From NCBI GenBank assembly GCA_900556135.1, contig USNR01000022.1:1-26606 (forward strand): a stretch of DNA of 26,606 bases, read 5' to 3'. A program made the position numbers and the translations under genes. Numbering within the stretch: the first letter of the stretch is position 1; each line of letters begins with the position of its first letter. Below are positions 1 through 6,854 of the stretch, one piece after another. The DNA is from an uncultured Clostridium sp. GTDB taxonomy: Bacteria; Bacillota; Clostridia; TANB77; CAG-508. Below the pieces are notes generated by a model. It made no database searches. It was not told where the DNA came from and worked only from the letters and a program-made list of their open reading frames with translations.

Positions 1-83
1 TTCAATATTTTATTTTTAATGTTCTTGTGACATATCTATTTTAAACCTATATTTCACTTTATCTATTTATATTTTTATTTATT

Positions 84-116
84 TATGATACAATGTTTAT
101 ATCTTTACATAGGAGG
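84..116 (+). promoter_or_regulatory. Possible -10 region and strong RBS of the zinc-ribbon gene
   Basis: Overlapping -10-like hexamers TATGAT (84-89) and TACAAT (89-94) lie before a consensus AGGAGG (111-116), which is 8 bases from the ATG at 125. I see no convincing -35 box. The ribosome binding site is clear; the promoter is tentative. Confidence 0.4.
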
Positions 117-124
117 AATTACAA

Positions 125-391
125 ATGAATTTAAATAAATGTGAACGTTGTGGATGTTTCTTTGTTTCTAATGATTGCGTTTGTCCAAAATGTTTATCAA
201 AAGATAACAATGAAATTTCTATTTTAAAAAATTTTTTATCTGAAAATGATAATACTATATCGGTAGAATCTCTTGCTTCTTCTACTGGAATTCAAATAAA
301 GAATGTAAACAGATTTTTAAAAAATTCTGAAATCAATTCTGCTTTTTCTAATTTAGGTCTAGTTACAACTGATCCTCAGATAAAAGCATAA
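125..391 (+). CDS. Small zinc-ribbon/HTH-like protein, YvyF-like
   Basis: An 88-residue protein. Residues 6-23 hold two Cys pairs, CERC and CPKC, typical of a small zinc ribbon. The rest (about 30-70) looks like a short helical DNA-binding-type module, with a TISVESLASSTGI stretch like a helix-turn-helix. This ribbon-then-helices layout resembles the N-terminus of Bacillus YvyF, a flagellar operon protein (TIGR03826 family). That match is from memory of the family, and no flagellar gene is nearby. The start is set by AGGAGG 8 bases upstream. It is one of only two plus-strand genes here and converges on the coiled-coil gene that ends at 484. The most likely role is a small nucleic-acid or protein-binding regulator; the function is unproven. 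Confidence 0.6.
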   Translation: MNLNKCERCGCFFVSNDCVCPKCLSKDNNEISILKNFLSENDNTISVESLASSTGIQIKNVNRFLKNSEINSAFSNLGLVTTDPQIKA

Positions 392-420
392 TTCTTAATA
401 ATTTTCTTTTTTAATTTTTA

Positions 421-456
421 CATGCACATTTATATAAATGTGCATGCTTTATTTTG
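421..456 (+). terminator. Terminator formed by a perfect 26-bp palindrome
   Basis: Bases 421-446 are a perfect palindrome beginning CATGCACATTT and ending AAATGTGCATG, giving an 11-bp stem with a 4-base loop. It is followed on the plus strand by CTTTATTTTG. It sits 30 bases after the zinc-ribbon stop and 38 bases before the stop of the convergent gene. The T-rich tail favours plus-strand termination; the minus side has no T tract. Confidence 0.65.
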
Positions 457-483
457 CCAAGACTGCAACATTTAATTTCGGTC

Positions 484-1134
484 TTAATTTGCTATTCCAA
501 CTACTTCCTGTAATTCTCTAATCTGTTTACTATGTATGTCTAATGTATTTTCTATGTTTTGATGCCACTGCCAAATTCCATCCAACACTCTGTTAACTAT
601 TTCATCCTTATCTTCTTTTCTATTTTTTTCATATAAAACTTTAAAATCTTCAAATTTCTTATTTAAATCTGCAACTTCTTTTCTATCTTCCGCTCTGTTT
701 TTCTCATACATCTTTTTATCTTCCGCTCTATTCTTCTCATACATCTTTTTATCTTCCGCTCTATTCTTCTCATATAATGCCTTGAAATCTTCAAATTTCT
801 TATTTAAATCTGCAACTTCTTTTCTATCTTCTGCTCTGTTTTTCTCATATATCTTTTTATCTTCAGCTCTGTTTTTCTCATATATCTTTTTATCTTCAGC
901 TCTATTCTTCTCATATAATGCCTTAAAATCTGCTAATTCTTTTTTTAACTCTGCAACTTCCTTTTTGTCCTCTTCTCTATTTCTTTCATACAAAGCTTTA
1001 AATTTTGCAAGCTCTTTTCTGTCTTCTAAAATCATCTCCTTCAGCTCACTAAATCCTGCATTCATCTCTTTTCTAATTGTATCCATAAAAGTATTTAATA
1101 CCTTTATTATTTGCATAGTTCCTTCATCATTCAT
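484..1134 (-). CDS. Repetitive coiled-coil protein, function unknown
   Basis: A 216-residue, highly charged and almost wholly helical protein with no signal peptide or membrane segment. Its core is made of 11-residue units of the form YEKNRAEDKK(I/M). These are nested in a 47-residue super-repeat that begins FEDFKALYEKNRAED and contains RKEVADLNKK. Eleven-residue (hendecad) periodicity is typical of long, weakly right-handed coiled coils. The N-terminus (to about 45) and the C-terminus (from about 180, with WQWHQNIENTLDIHSKQIRELQ) are non-repetitive and may be capping or interaction ends. The start is the first ATG, with AAGGA about 11 bases upstream; a second ATG six codons later is possible. 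It has no close same-strand neighbour. I do not recognise the family. A structural, scaffold or tethering role is only inference. Confidence 0.7.
   Translation of the reverse strand: MNDEGTMQIIKVLNTFMDTIRKEMNAGFSELKEMILEDRKELAKFKALYERNREEDKKEVAELKKELADFKALYEKNRAEDKKIYEKNRAEDKKIYEKNRAEDRKEVADLNKKFEDFKALYEKNRAEDKKMYEKNRAEDKKMYEKNRAEDRKEVADLNKKFEDFKVLYEKNRKEDKDEIVNRVLDGIWQWHQNIENTLDIHSKQIRELQEVVGIAN
688..921. repeat. Nested tandem repeats: 33-bp units inside a 141-bp repeat
   Basis: Units of 33 bp start at 688, 721 and 754 (the third truncated), and again at 829, 862 and 895. The two blocks are offset by 141 bp, equal to 47 codons. Units in one block are nearly identical, while the blocks differ at fixed positions (for example CCGCTC versus CAGCTC). 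This suggests unit expansion followed by duplication of a whole block. All periods are multiples of three, so the reading frame is kept. Confidence 0.85.
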
Positions 1135-1284
1135 TTTCTATCATTTCCTTTCTTTATTTATAGAATAATTTATTATATATTTTTCTTACGTAAATTTCTT
1201 TATATTTTTTTTAGCTTCCACTCTCTCGTGATATATTTTTTGTGAGGATCTATATCTCCTGCAATGAATAAAATTATTAAGAAT

Positions 1285-1344
1285 AAAAAAATCGAATAAA
1301 AAACCTTGACCTAATACTATACTAGTTAGTAAAAAAAGTCAAGG
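1285..1344 (-). terminator. Terminator of the pilin-like/rnhB/pdp operon
   Basis: On the minus strand, arms CCTTGAC and GTCAAGG (plus-strand 1304-1310 and 1338-1344) enclose an inner CTAA/TTAG stem. The outer arm is followed by TTTTTTATTCGATTTTTT. It lies about 90 bases past the phosphorylase stop. The loop is long, but the double T tract makes termination likely. The rest of the 1135-1433 gap is AT-rich, with no gene that I can see. Confidence 0.6.
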
Positions 1345-1433
1345 ATTTTCGTGTACAAAATTTCGACAAAGCAGTTTTGATATTTTCTATTAATATCGAC
1401 AAGAAGCACCATTCATTCTTTCATGTTTTAAAC

Positions 1434-2738
1434 TTATTTTTTAATTATTTGTAAAATTTCTTTCATTTTTTCTATTTGTTCATTTATAATTTCATAGTTG
1501 TTCAATAGTGCTTTTTGGGCATGGTTTCCTTTTGTTTCATCATTAGCATATACATATGCTAATATTTCATTTTCTTCAACTAAATCTCCAACCTTTTTAT
1601 TAAGCTCTATACCAACACTATAATCAATGGCATCTTCCTTCCTCATTCTTCCAGCTCCAAGATATGATGCTATTTTTCCTACTTCTTCAGCATTTAAACT
1701 TTTTACATATCCCTTTTTATTTGAAATTACAGGAATTTTATATTTTGCTTTTTCAAACTTTTCCACATTATTAATGTATGAAACATCTCCACCTTGATTT
1801 GAAATTAATTCTTCAAACTTTCTAAATGCACTTCCATTATCTATTGCATCTTGCATCATTTTTTTATTTTCATTTATGTCATTTCCTTTACCATCTAGCA
1901 TTAAAATATATGCTCCAAGTTCAAGCACAACTTCTTTTACATCTTCTTCAATTTTTCCCTTTAGAGCATCAATTGCTTCAATTACTTCTAGTGTGTTTCC
2001 AACCATTCTTCCTAGTGGTTGTTCCATATTTGTTATCACGCATACAGTTTCTTTATTGGCTAATTTTCCTATGTTTATCATGGTATTTGATAATTCTATA
2101 GCTTCATCTATACTTTTCATAAAAGCTCCACTTCCACAAGTAACATCAATCACTAACTTATTGCTTCCTGCTGCAATTTTTTTACTCATGATACTAGAAC
2201 TTATTAGAGGAATATTAGCTGTACAGTTTATAGTATCTCTTAAAGCATATAATTTTTTATCTGCTGGTGCTAGATTTAAAGTTTGGCCAATTAAGCTTAT
2301 GTTTATTTTTTTCACATTTTCTATAAATTGTTCTATTGTTATATCTGTCTTATATCCTGGGATAGCTTCTAACTTATCTTTTGTTCCTCCTGTTATTCCC
2401 AATCCTCGCCCAGACATCTTAGCGACCTTCACACCTAAACTTGCTACCAATGGCATAAGTATTAAAGTAGCTTTGTCACCTACTCCTCCTGTACTATGTT
2501 TATCTACAACATCTCCTAATTCTGACAAGTCTAAAACATCTCCAGAATTTGCCATTGCCAGTGTTAAATCCGTTGTTTCTCTATTATTCATTCCATTAAT
2601 ATATATAGCCATAACTAATGCAGCCGCTTGATAATCAGCGATATTTCCTTTTGTATATTCATCAACAAAATAATATATTTCTTCTTTAGTTAATTCTTTT
2701 TTATCTCTTTTTTTTCCAATTATATCTAATATGTTCAT
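1434..2738 (-). CDS. pdp: Pyrimidine-nucleoside phosphorylase
   Basis: Cytosolic salvage enzyme that splits uridine, thymidine or deoxyuridine with phosphate into the free base and (deoxy)ribose-1-phosphate. At 434 residues it has the usual length for the family. KHSTGGVGD (80-88) is the phosphate loop. SGRGLGITGGTKDKLE (109-124) is the family signature, with Ile where E. coli thymidine phosphorylase has His. The base-binding residues match E. coli with a constant offset: H81, R167 (in LYALRD), S182 and K186 (in SSSIMSKK). The C-terminal domain has the usual LGAGR motif. The ATG is preceded by AAGG at a suitable distance. It is the last gene of a likely three-gene unit, 40 bases after ribonuclease HII, and is followed by a terminator. 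PyNP and strict thymidine phosphorylase (DeoA) cannot be told apart by eye; Gram-positives usually have PyNP. Confidence 0.93.
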   Translation of the reverse strand: MNILDIIGKKRDKKELTKEEIYYFVDEYTKGNIADYQAAALVMAIYINGMNNRETTDLTLAMANSGDVLDLSELGDVVDKHSTGGVGDKATLILMPLVASLGVKVAKMSGRGLGITGGTKDKLEAIPGYKTDITIEQFIENVKKINISLIGQTLNLAPADKKLYALRDTINCTANIPLISSSIMSKKIAAGSNKLVIDVTCGSGAFMKSIDEAIELSNTMINIGKLANKETVCVITNMEQPLGRMVGNTLEVIEAIDALKGKIEEDVKEVVLELGAYILMLDGKGNDINENKKMMQDAIDNGSAFRKFEELISNQGGDVSYINNVEKFEKAKYKIPVISNKKGYVKSLNAEEVGKIASYLGAGRMRKEDAIDYSVGIELNKKVGDLVEENEILAYVYANDETKGNHAQKALLNNYEIINEQIEKMKEILQIIKK

Positions 2739-2778
2739 CTTTCTACCTTTCTATATCTTATATATTCTCAATTATTTT

Positions 2779-3411
2779 TTATTTCCCTACTATATTTTTG
2801 ACAAATGATAATCTATGTAATGGGCATAATCCATATTCCTTTATAGCTTTTATATGTTCTGATGTTCCATATCCTTTATGCTTGCTGAAACCATATTGAG
2901 GATATACTTCGTCCCATTGTCTCATTATTCTATCCCTTGTAACCTTTGCAATAATTGATGCTGCAGCTATAGAATAGCATTTTGCATCTCCTTTTATTAT
3001 TGATTTATATGGAATACCCAATGTGTCGATTTTATTTAAGGCATCAACTATAATTAAATTAGGTTTTGGATTCAATTCTTGCACAGCCATTGTTAAACCC
3101 TCTTTAGTTGCATTTAAAATATTTATTATGTCAATTTCCTTTTGGTCAATTATTCCAACTCCATATGAAATTGCTTCATCAATTATTTTTTCATAAAGTA
3201 TTTCTCTTTTCTTTTCTGAAACTTTTTTCGAATCATTAACACCTTCAATCATTGAATCTTTCGGCATAATAACAGCTGCCACCACAACAGGTCCTGCCAA
3301 AGGTCCTCTTCCTGCCTCGTCAATACCACAAATAAGTTCTTTTCCTTCATTATATATTTCTTGTTCTATTTTTTTTAATTCAATTAATCTTTGTTCTTCT
3401 TTTTCCTTCAT
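2779..3411 (-). CDS. rnhB: Ribonuclease HII
   Basis: Endonuclease that cuts the RNA strand of RNA/DNA hybrids and starts removal of single ribonucleotides from DNA. The start chosen is the ATG at 3411, with GGAG nine bases upstream; an ATG five codons earlier lacks an SD. This gives 210 residues. The motif GIDEAGRGPLAGP (about residues 29-41) carries the paired catalytic Asp-Glu. A further Asp lies in LIIVDAL (about 123). KGDAKCYSIAAASIIAKVTRD (from about 140) is the conserved family block, and the C-terminus has the typical HKGYGT and HRLSF motifs. It lies downstream of the pilin-like gene and upstream of pdp, apparently in one transcript. A non-catalytic N-terminal helix of about 28 residues precedes the core. 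Assignment is secure. Confidence 0.96.
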   Translation of the reverse strand: MKEKEEQRLIELKKIEQEIYNEGKELICGIDEAGRGPLAGPVVVAAVIMPKDSMIEGVNDSKKVSEKKREILYEKIIDEAISYGVGIIDQKEIDIINILNATKEGLTMAVQELNPKPNLIIVDALNKIDTLGIPYKSIIKGDAKCYSIAAASIIAKVTRDRIMRQWDEVYPQYGFSKHKGYGTSEHIKAIKEYGLCPLHRLSFVKNIVGK

Positions 3412-3439
3412 GCCACTTTTCTCCATATAATTTTTTCAT

Positions 3440-3916
3440 TTAGTTTTCATTTTCTATATCAGATAATCTATATAAGATTTTATCTTTATCATATCTACAC
3501 CCTTTAGAAAATACAATATCCATTGTATCATAATTCACAATATAGTATGCTCCCTCTTCATTACTAACCTCTAAAGATAAATTAGCTAAATCCCCATCTT
3601 CTAAAACATAATATTTATCATATTGACTATTTTCTATTATTCCTTTAGATAGTACTTCCGAAATCACACTATCGTCTTGCATCTCTGATAACTTGGAACC
3701 CAGTCCTACAAATTCTTCCTTAGAAGCTGTTTTTTTATCTTTGTAATCTTTAACTTTCCATTCTATTAACAACATATTTGTTTTAATTGTTTCGTTATAT
3801 TCTTTATTTAATCTCATTCTTATATAATAAATTCCGCCGGCGACAACCATAGCAACAAATACTATTATAATTATTACTTGTATATATCCCATTCCTTTGT
3901 TATCTCTTATTTTCAT
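3440..3916 (-). CDS. Type IV pilin-like single-pass membrane protein
   Basis: A 158-residue protein of unknown function. The N-terminus is MKIRDNKGMGYIQV followed by a strongly hydrophobic stretch (about 13-33). This has the shape of a class III (prepilin) signal: short, charged, then Gly, then a hydrophobic helix. The residue at mature position 5 is Gln instead of the usual Glu. The remainder (about 40-158) is charged and would lie outside the membrane; it has one Cys and no enzyme motif I know. The ATG at 3916 is preferred because AAGGA lies eight bases upstream and the promoter would start transcription near 3948. Upstream ATGs at 3943 and 3925 have a very short leader or no SD spacing. 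It leads the rnhB-pdp unit. It could instead be an ordinary signal-anchored protein; no pilus assembly gene is nearby. Confidence 0.6.
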   Translation of the reverse strand: MKIRDNKGMGYIQVIIIIVFVAMVVAGGIYYIRMRLNKEYNETIKTNMLLIEWKVKDYKDKKTASKEEFVGLGSKLSEMQDDSVISEVLSKGIIENSQYDKYYVLEDGDLANLSLEVSNEEGAYYIVNYDTMDIVFSKGCRYDKDKILYRLSDIENEN

Positions 3917-3954
3917 TTTTAACATCCTTTCTTCATCTTTCAATTTTCAAACAC

Positions 3955-3984
3955 ATTATACAACAAAGTAGCTTGTATTTGCAA
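3955..3984 (-). promoter_or_regulatory. Sigma-A-like promoter of the pilin-like/rnhB/pdp unit
   Basis: Minus-strand TTGCAA (3984-3979), an 18-base spacer, then TATAAT (3960-3955). The predicted start near 3948 gives a leader of about 30 bases carrying the AAGGA used by the ATG at 3916. Confidence 0.6.
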
Positions 3985-4014
3985 GACTATATGAGAGAAC
4001 ATCCATGCAATGTT

Positions 4015-4047
4015 GGACAAAAAAATCAGCCACTCATTGGCTGATTT
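4015..4047 (-). terminator. Rho-independent terminator after htrA
   Basis: Perfect 10-bp arms AAATCAGCCA (4023-4032) and TGGCTGATTT (4038-4047) with a 5-base loop. On the minus strand the stem runs into a T-rich tail ending TTTTTTTGTCC. It lies about 137 bases beyond the protease stop. Confidence 0.85.
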
Positions 4048-4184
4048 GAAAATAAAAGGGGATGTTTTTGTTTTGTAGTTAGTAAGGTATAACAGTTACT
4101 AACCATGTTATTATAATACCAATAGTTTTTGTCCTTTTTGTGAACTAAATGTAAATAATCTGAGTTTATTCTAATACTATTTAC

Positions 4185-5441
4185 TTATGGTTGTTCTGTT
4201 AAGGTTACTGTTAAATCTTTTTCTTTTCCATTTCTGTTTACAGTAATAGTCATAGTATCTCCTATTGAATGAGCATTTTTTACCTCATTTAATTTATCCA
4301 TTGTTGTAACTTCTTTTCCGTCTGCCTTAACTATTACATCTCCAACCTTTATTCCGGCTTTTTCTGCTGGTGAATATTCTTCTACACTAACAACATATGC
4401 ACCTTTTACTAATTTATTATATGTTGCCGTTTTCTCATCTAAATCTCTTCCTGTAATTCCTATATATGGTCTACGAACTTTATTATATTGAATTAGATCT
4501 TCATATATTGGTTTTGCCGAATTAATTGGTATAGCAAATCCCATACCTTCAACTCCAGTTGCAGATACCTTTAGGGTATTTATACCTATTACTTTTCCTT
4601 CACTATTAACTAATGCTCCACCACTGTTTCCAGAATTAATAGCTGCATCAGTTTGAATTAATTTATATATCTTTCCATCTGAATCTGTTACATCTCTGTT
4701 TACAGCACTAATCATTCCGGATGTTACACTACTTTGCATTCCTAAAGGATTTCCTACAGCCATTGCAAATTCTCCAACTTGAACTGTGTCAGAATCTCCT
4801 AATTCTACTGCTGTTAAGCCTTCTTTTTCTATTTTTATTACAGCTAAGTCAGTTTGTTCATCAGTTCCAACAACTTTAGCTTCATATGCTGTTTCATCAT
4901 TATATAAATATACCTCTACCTTGTTTGCTTCTCCTATTGCATAATATGAAGATGATGAAGATGAATTTATAACATGATTATTTGTTAATATATATCCATC
5001 TTGGCTTATTATAATTCCAGAACCTTGTGCTTGAGCAGTTGTAGATTGATTCATAAATATTGAACTAACCGAGTATTCAACTGTTATACCAACTATTGAA
5101 GGAAGAACCTTTTGCGCTACCGCAGTTCCAGTTTCTGAATAGTTAGAAAGTGATATAAAGTTTGTATTAATATTTCCACTTGAACCATTACTTGTTGATG
5201 TAGATGTTGTTGTAGTTGCACTATTATTTCCTAATAAGTTATTTTTTATACTTGGCACTCCAAAGCATGTTCCTACAACAATTCCTGCTCCTAAAACACC
5301 ACATAAAAATGGTACAGCTATTGTTTTTGCAAACTCCCCTTTCTTTTTGTTGTTTGATATCTTTGCTGCTTTAAATTCTTTACCTGATTTGTTTTCTATT
5401 ATTACATCAGGATTTCTTTCTTCTTTTTTTTCTTCTCTCAT
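4185..5441 (-). CDS. htrA: HtrA/DegP-type trypsin-like serine protease with a PDZ domain
   Basis: Membrane-anchored protease that degrades misfolded exported proteins at the outer membrane face. The start is the ATG at 5441, with GGAGGA 10 bases upstream. A GTG six codons earlier overlaps that SD and has none of its own. The resulting 418 residues comprise a cytoplasmic tail, one membrane helix (about 40-63), a Thr/Ser/Gly linker, the protease domain and one C-terminal PDZ domain (about 325-415). The catalytic triad is complete: H156 in TNNHVI, D198 in TDLAVIKI and S273 in NSGNSGGAL. The loop just after the catalytic His carries a run of six serines. This layout matches Bacillus HtrA/HtrB. 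It stands alone between terminators. An 11-bp-phased direct repeat in its promoter region suggests control by a response regulator, as CssR does in Bacillus, but that link is inferred. Confidence 0.95.
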   Translation of the reverse strand: MREEKKEERNPDVIIENKSGKEFKAAKISNNKKKGEFAKTIAVPFLCGVLGAGIVVGTCFGVPSIKNNLLGNNSATTTTSTSTSNGSSGNINTNFISLSNYSETGTAVAQKVLPSIVGITVEYSVSSIFMNQSTTAQAQGSGIIISQDGYILTNNHVINSSSSSSYYAIGEANKVEVYLYNDETAYEAKVVGTDEQTDLAVIKIEKEGLTAVELGDSDTVQVGEFAMAVGNPLGMQSSVTSGMISAVNRDVTDSDGKIYKLIQTDAAINSGNSGGALVNSEGKVIGINTLKVSATGVEGMGFAIPINSAKPIYEDLIQYNKVRRPYIGITGRDLDEKTATYNKLVKGAYVVSVEEYSPAEKAGIKVGDVIVKADGKEVTTMDKLNEVKNAHSIGDTMTITVNRNGKEKDLTVTLTEQP

Positions 5442-5511
5442 AATCTTAAATTCCTCCACTTTAATTATATTCTATTTTTTATAAGAAACTAAAATTAACT
5501 TTTACAATTGT

Positions 5512-5543
5512 ATAATACACTATGTTTGTGAAAGAATTGTGAA
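5512..5543 (-). promoter_or_regulatory. htrA promoter region with 11-bp-phased direct repeats
   Basis: Minus strand: two exact TTCACAA copies (plus-strand TTGTGAA at 5537-5543 and 5526-5532) start 11 bases apart, one helical turn. They lie just upstream of a -10-like TATTAT (5517-5512). No good -35 hexamer sits at the right distance. That combination is typical of promoters activated by OmpR-family regulators. The site is about 70-100 bases before the htrA ATG. Confidence 0.45.
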
Positions 5544-5626
5544 TTACCTGAGATATTTTAAAATAATTTTTAATTTCTATACAATGTTTTATTTATTTGA
5601 AAAGTCAGTATAACTTTCCTATTATA

Positions 5627-5671
5627 CAAAAAACTAAACCATCAAACATCACTGTTTATTAATTTAGTTTT
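5627..5671 (-). terminator. Terminator after the M23 peptidase gene
   Basis: Outer arms AAAACTAAA (5630-5638) and TTTAGTTTT (5663-5671), with an inner AAACA/TGTTT stem and a 4-base loop. On the minus strand the stem ends in a run of T before GTATAAT. It lies immediately after the peptidase stop and separates that gene from htrA. Confidence 0.65.
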
Positions 5672-5677
5672 CCTTTA

Positions 5678-6655
5678 TTAATTATATAAATATTTTTGCG
5701 GATTTACTTTTTCTCCATTAACTCTTATTTCTAAGTGTAAATGGTTACCTGTAGAGTTACCTGTTGAACCAACTGCAGCAATTACATCTCCCGCATCCAC
5801 AGATTGACCACTCGATACATATAACTTGCTACAATGTCCATAATATGTTTGTACCCCATTAGCATGGTCTATTATAACTAAGTATCCATATCCACTCATC
5901 CAACCTGCATATGATACTGTACCTTCAGCAACAGCTTTTATTGGAGTTCCAGCTGGTGCTGCAATATCTAATCCAGCATGCGTATGATTTCTCACACTTT
6001 CTACTGCTCCATATCTTGACGTTATATTACCAGAAACTGGTTTTACTCCTAGATACACTCCATTACATGTAGCTGCCGCTATTCTTTCCTGTTCATCTTT
6101 TATAGTTCTCAAGTCGCTATTTATTTCGGTTTTAGCTTCAGCTAATTCAAGAATACCTAAGTCATTGATATTTTCTGTGTACTGTTCTGTTACGGTAATA
6201 TTCACATCTATGGAATCTGAATATTCCTCTTTCATTTGAGATACTATTTCTTCTGCTTCCTCCCATGTATTTACATATGCTTTTAGCTCATTATCTAAAT
6301 TAATCGCATAAACTTTATACATTGTTGTTGTATCGTTTGATAATATCTCTATAACTTCATCTTCATTCGTTCTTTCTATATCAGCTAATTTAAATTCGTA
6401 TGTCAATTTTGAATTTAATGTAGTAAATAATGCACTTGGATTATCAGATGTTAATACTTGATTTTGTATTATGCTATCTAATTCATCTTTATCTTTTACA
6501 TATCCTATTTCCTGTCCATTATAACTTACTACATATACCGGACTATATTTAATTACAATTATTGATAGTATTAATAAGATTGCAAATACTATTAATCCTA
6601 GTATCTTAAAAATCTCTTTCGTGCAGTATTTTCTTTTATTGCTTAAAATATATAT
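5678..6655 (-). CDS. Membrane-anchored M23 (LytM-type) metallopeptidase with a non-standard start
   Basis: Cell-wall endopeptidase of family M23, which cuts peptidoglycan cross-bridges using zinc. The C-terminal domain has all ligands: HAGLD (H226, D230), H274 in YYGHCS and HLHLE (H305, H307). The first in-frame conventional initiator (TTG at 6406) would give 242 residues with no anchor. The open frame continues 83 codons further up. It encodes a membrane helix (about 18-37) and a YVVSYNGQEIGYV segment typical of such anchored peptidases. A TTGAAA-N17-TATAAT promoter and AAGGAG SD (6666-6661) sit directly before this extension, so translation should begin near 6655. The codons available there are ATA (5-base spacing) and ATT at 6649. 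A GTG at 6659 is out of frame and stops after seven codons. A base error or real frameshift is the alternative. The 5' end given is therefore approximate. Confidence 0.8.
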   Translation of the reverse strand: MYILSNKRKYCTKEIFKILGLIVFAILLILSIIVIKYSPVYVVSYNGQEIGYVKDKDELDSIIQNQVLTSDNPSALFTTLNSKLTYEFKLADIERTNEDEVIEILSNDTTTMYKVYAINLDNELKAYVNTWEEAEEIVSQMKEEYSDSIDVNITVTEQYTENINDLGILELAEAKTEINSDLRTIKDEQERIAAATCNGVYLGVKPVSGNITSRYGAVESVRNHTHAGLDIAAPAGTPIKAVAEGTVSYAGWMSGYGYLVIIDHANGVQTYYGHCSKLYVSSGQSVDAGDVIAAVGSTGNSTGNHLHLEIRVNGEKVNPQKYLYN

Positions 6656-6684
6656 TCACTCTCCTTTTTAACTGCGACTCTTCT

Positions 6685-6713
6685 ATTATACTATATATTT
6701 TATGCAATTTCAA
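6685..6713 (-). promoter_or_regulatory. Strong sigma-A-like promoter of the M23 gene
   Basis: Minus-strand TTGAAA (6713-6708), a 17-base spacer and a perfect TATAAT (6690-6685). The transcript would start near 6678 and carry AAGGAG at 6666-6661. This promoter places the true gene start close to 6655, far upstream of the first conventional start codon in frame. Confidence 0.75.
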
Positions 6714-6854
6714 ATATTTTATACTATTTTCTGCCTTTTTTTGCATTTTTCTACAATTTTCAGCGTTCAAAATCAGTTATTTTCACTACTTTTCTTCATT
6801 TATGCTCTCATATGCTCGTTTTTTCTCTTGTTTTCTCACTTTTTTATCTTTCAA

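Noticed and set aside
688..921. Short regularly spaced repeats that could suggest a CRISPR array
   Set aside because: Repeats are directly contiguous with no unique spacers, keep a reading frame, and encode a coiled-coil pattern.
782..1168. Plus-strand frame of 128 codons over the coiled-coil gene
   Set aside because: It is an antisense shadow: low-complexity FFSYIFLSSAL repeats complementary to the 33-bp units, with no SD.
1135..1433. Possible small RNA or riboswitch in the 299-base gap
   Set aside because: Only a terminator-like hairpin with T tracts is visible; there is no recognisable aptamer or second gene.
2390..2400. Ile in place of His in the phosphorylase signature (SGRGLGITGG) as a sign of lost activity
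   Set aside because: The other base- and phosphate-binding residues are intact and this position varies in the family, so inactivation is not supported.
1876..2631. Plus-strand frame of 251 codons opposite the phosphorylase gene
   Set aside because: The minus strand encodes a clearly conserved enzyme across the same bases; the plus frame has no RBS or family features.
5442..5459. GTG start for the HtrA protease at 5459
   Set aside because: The SD GGAGGA lies inside this extension, and nothing resembling an SD precedes the GTG.
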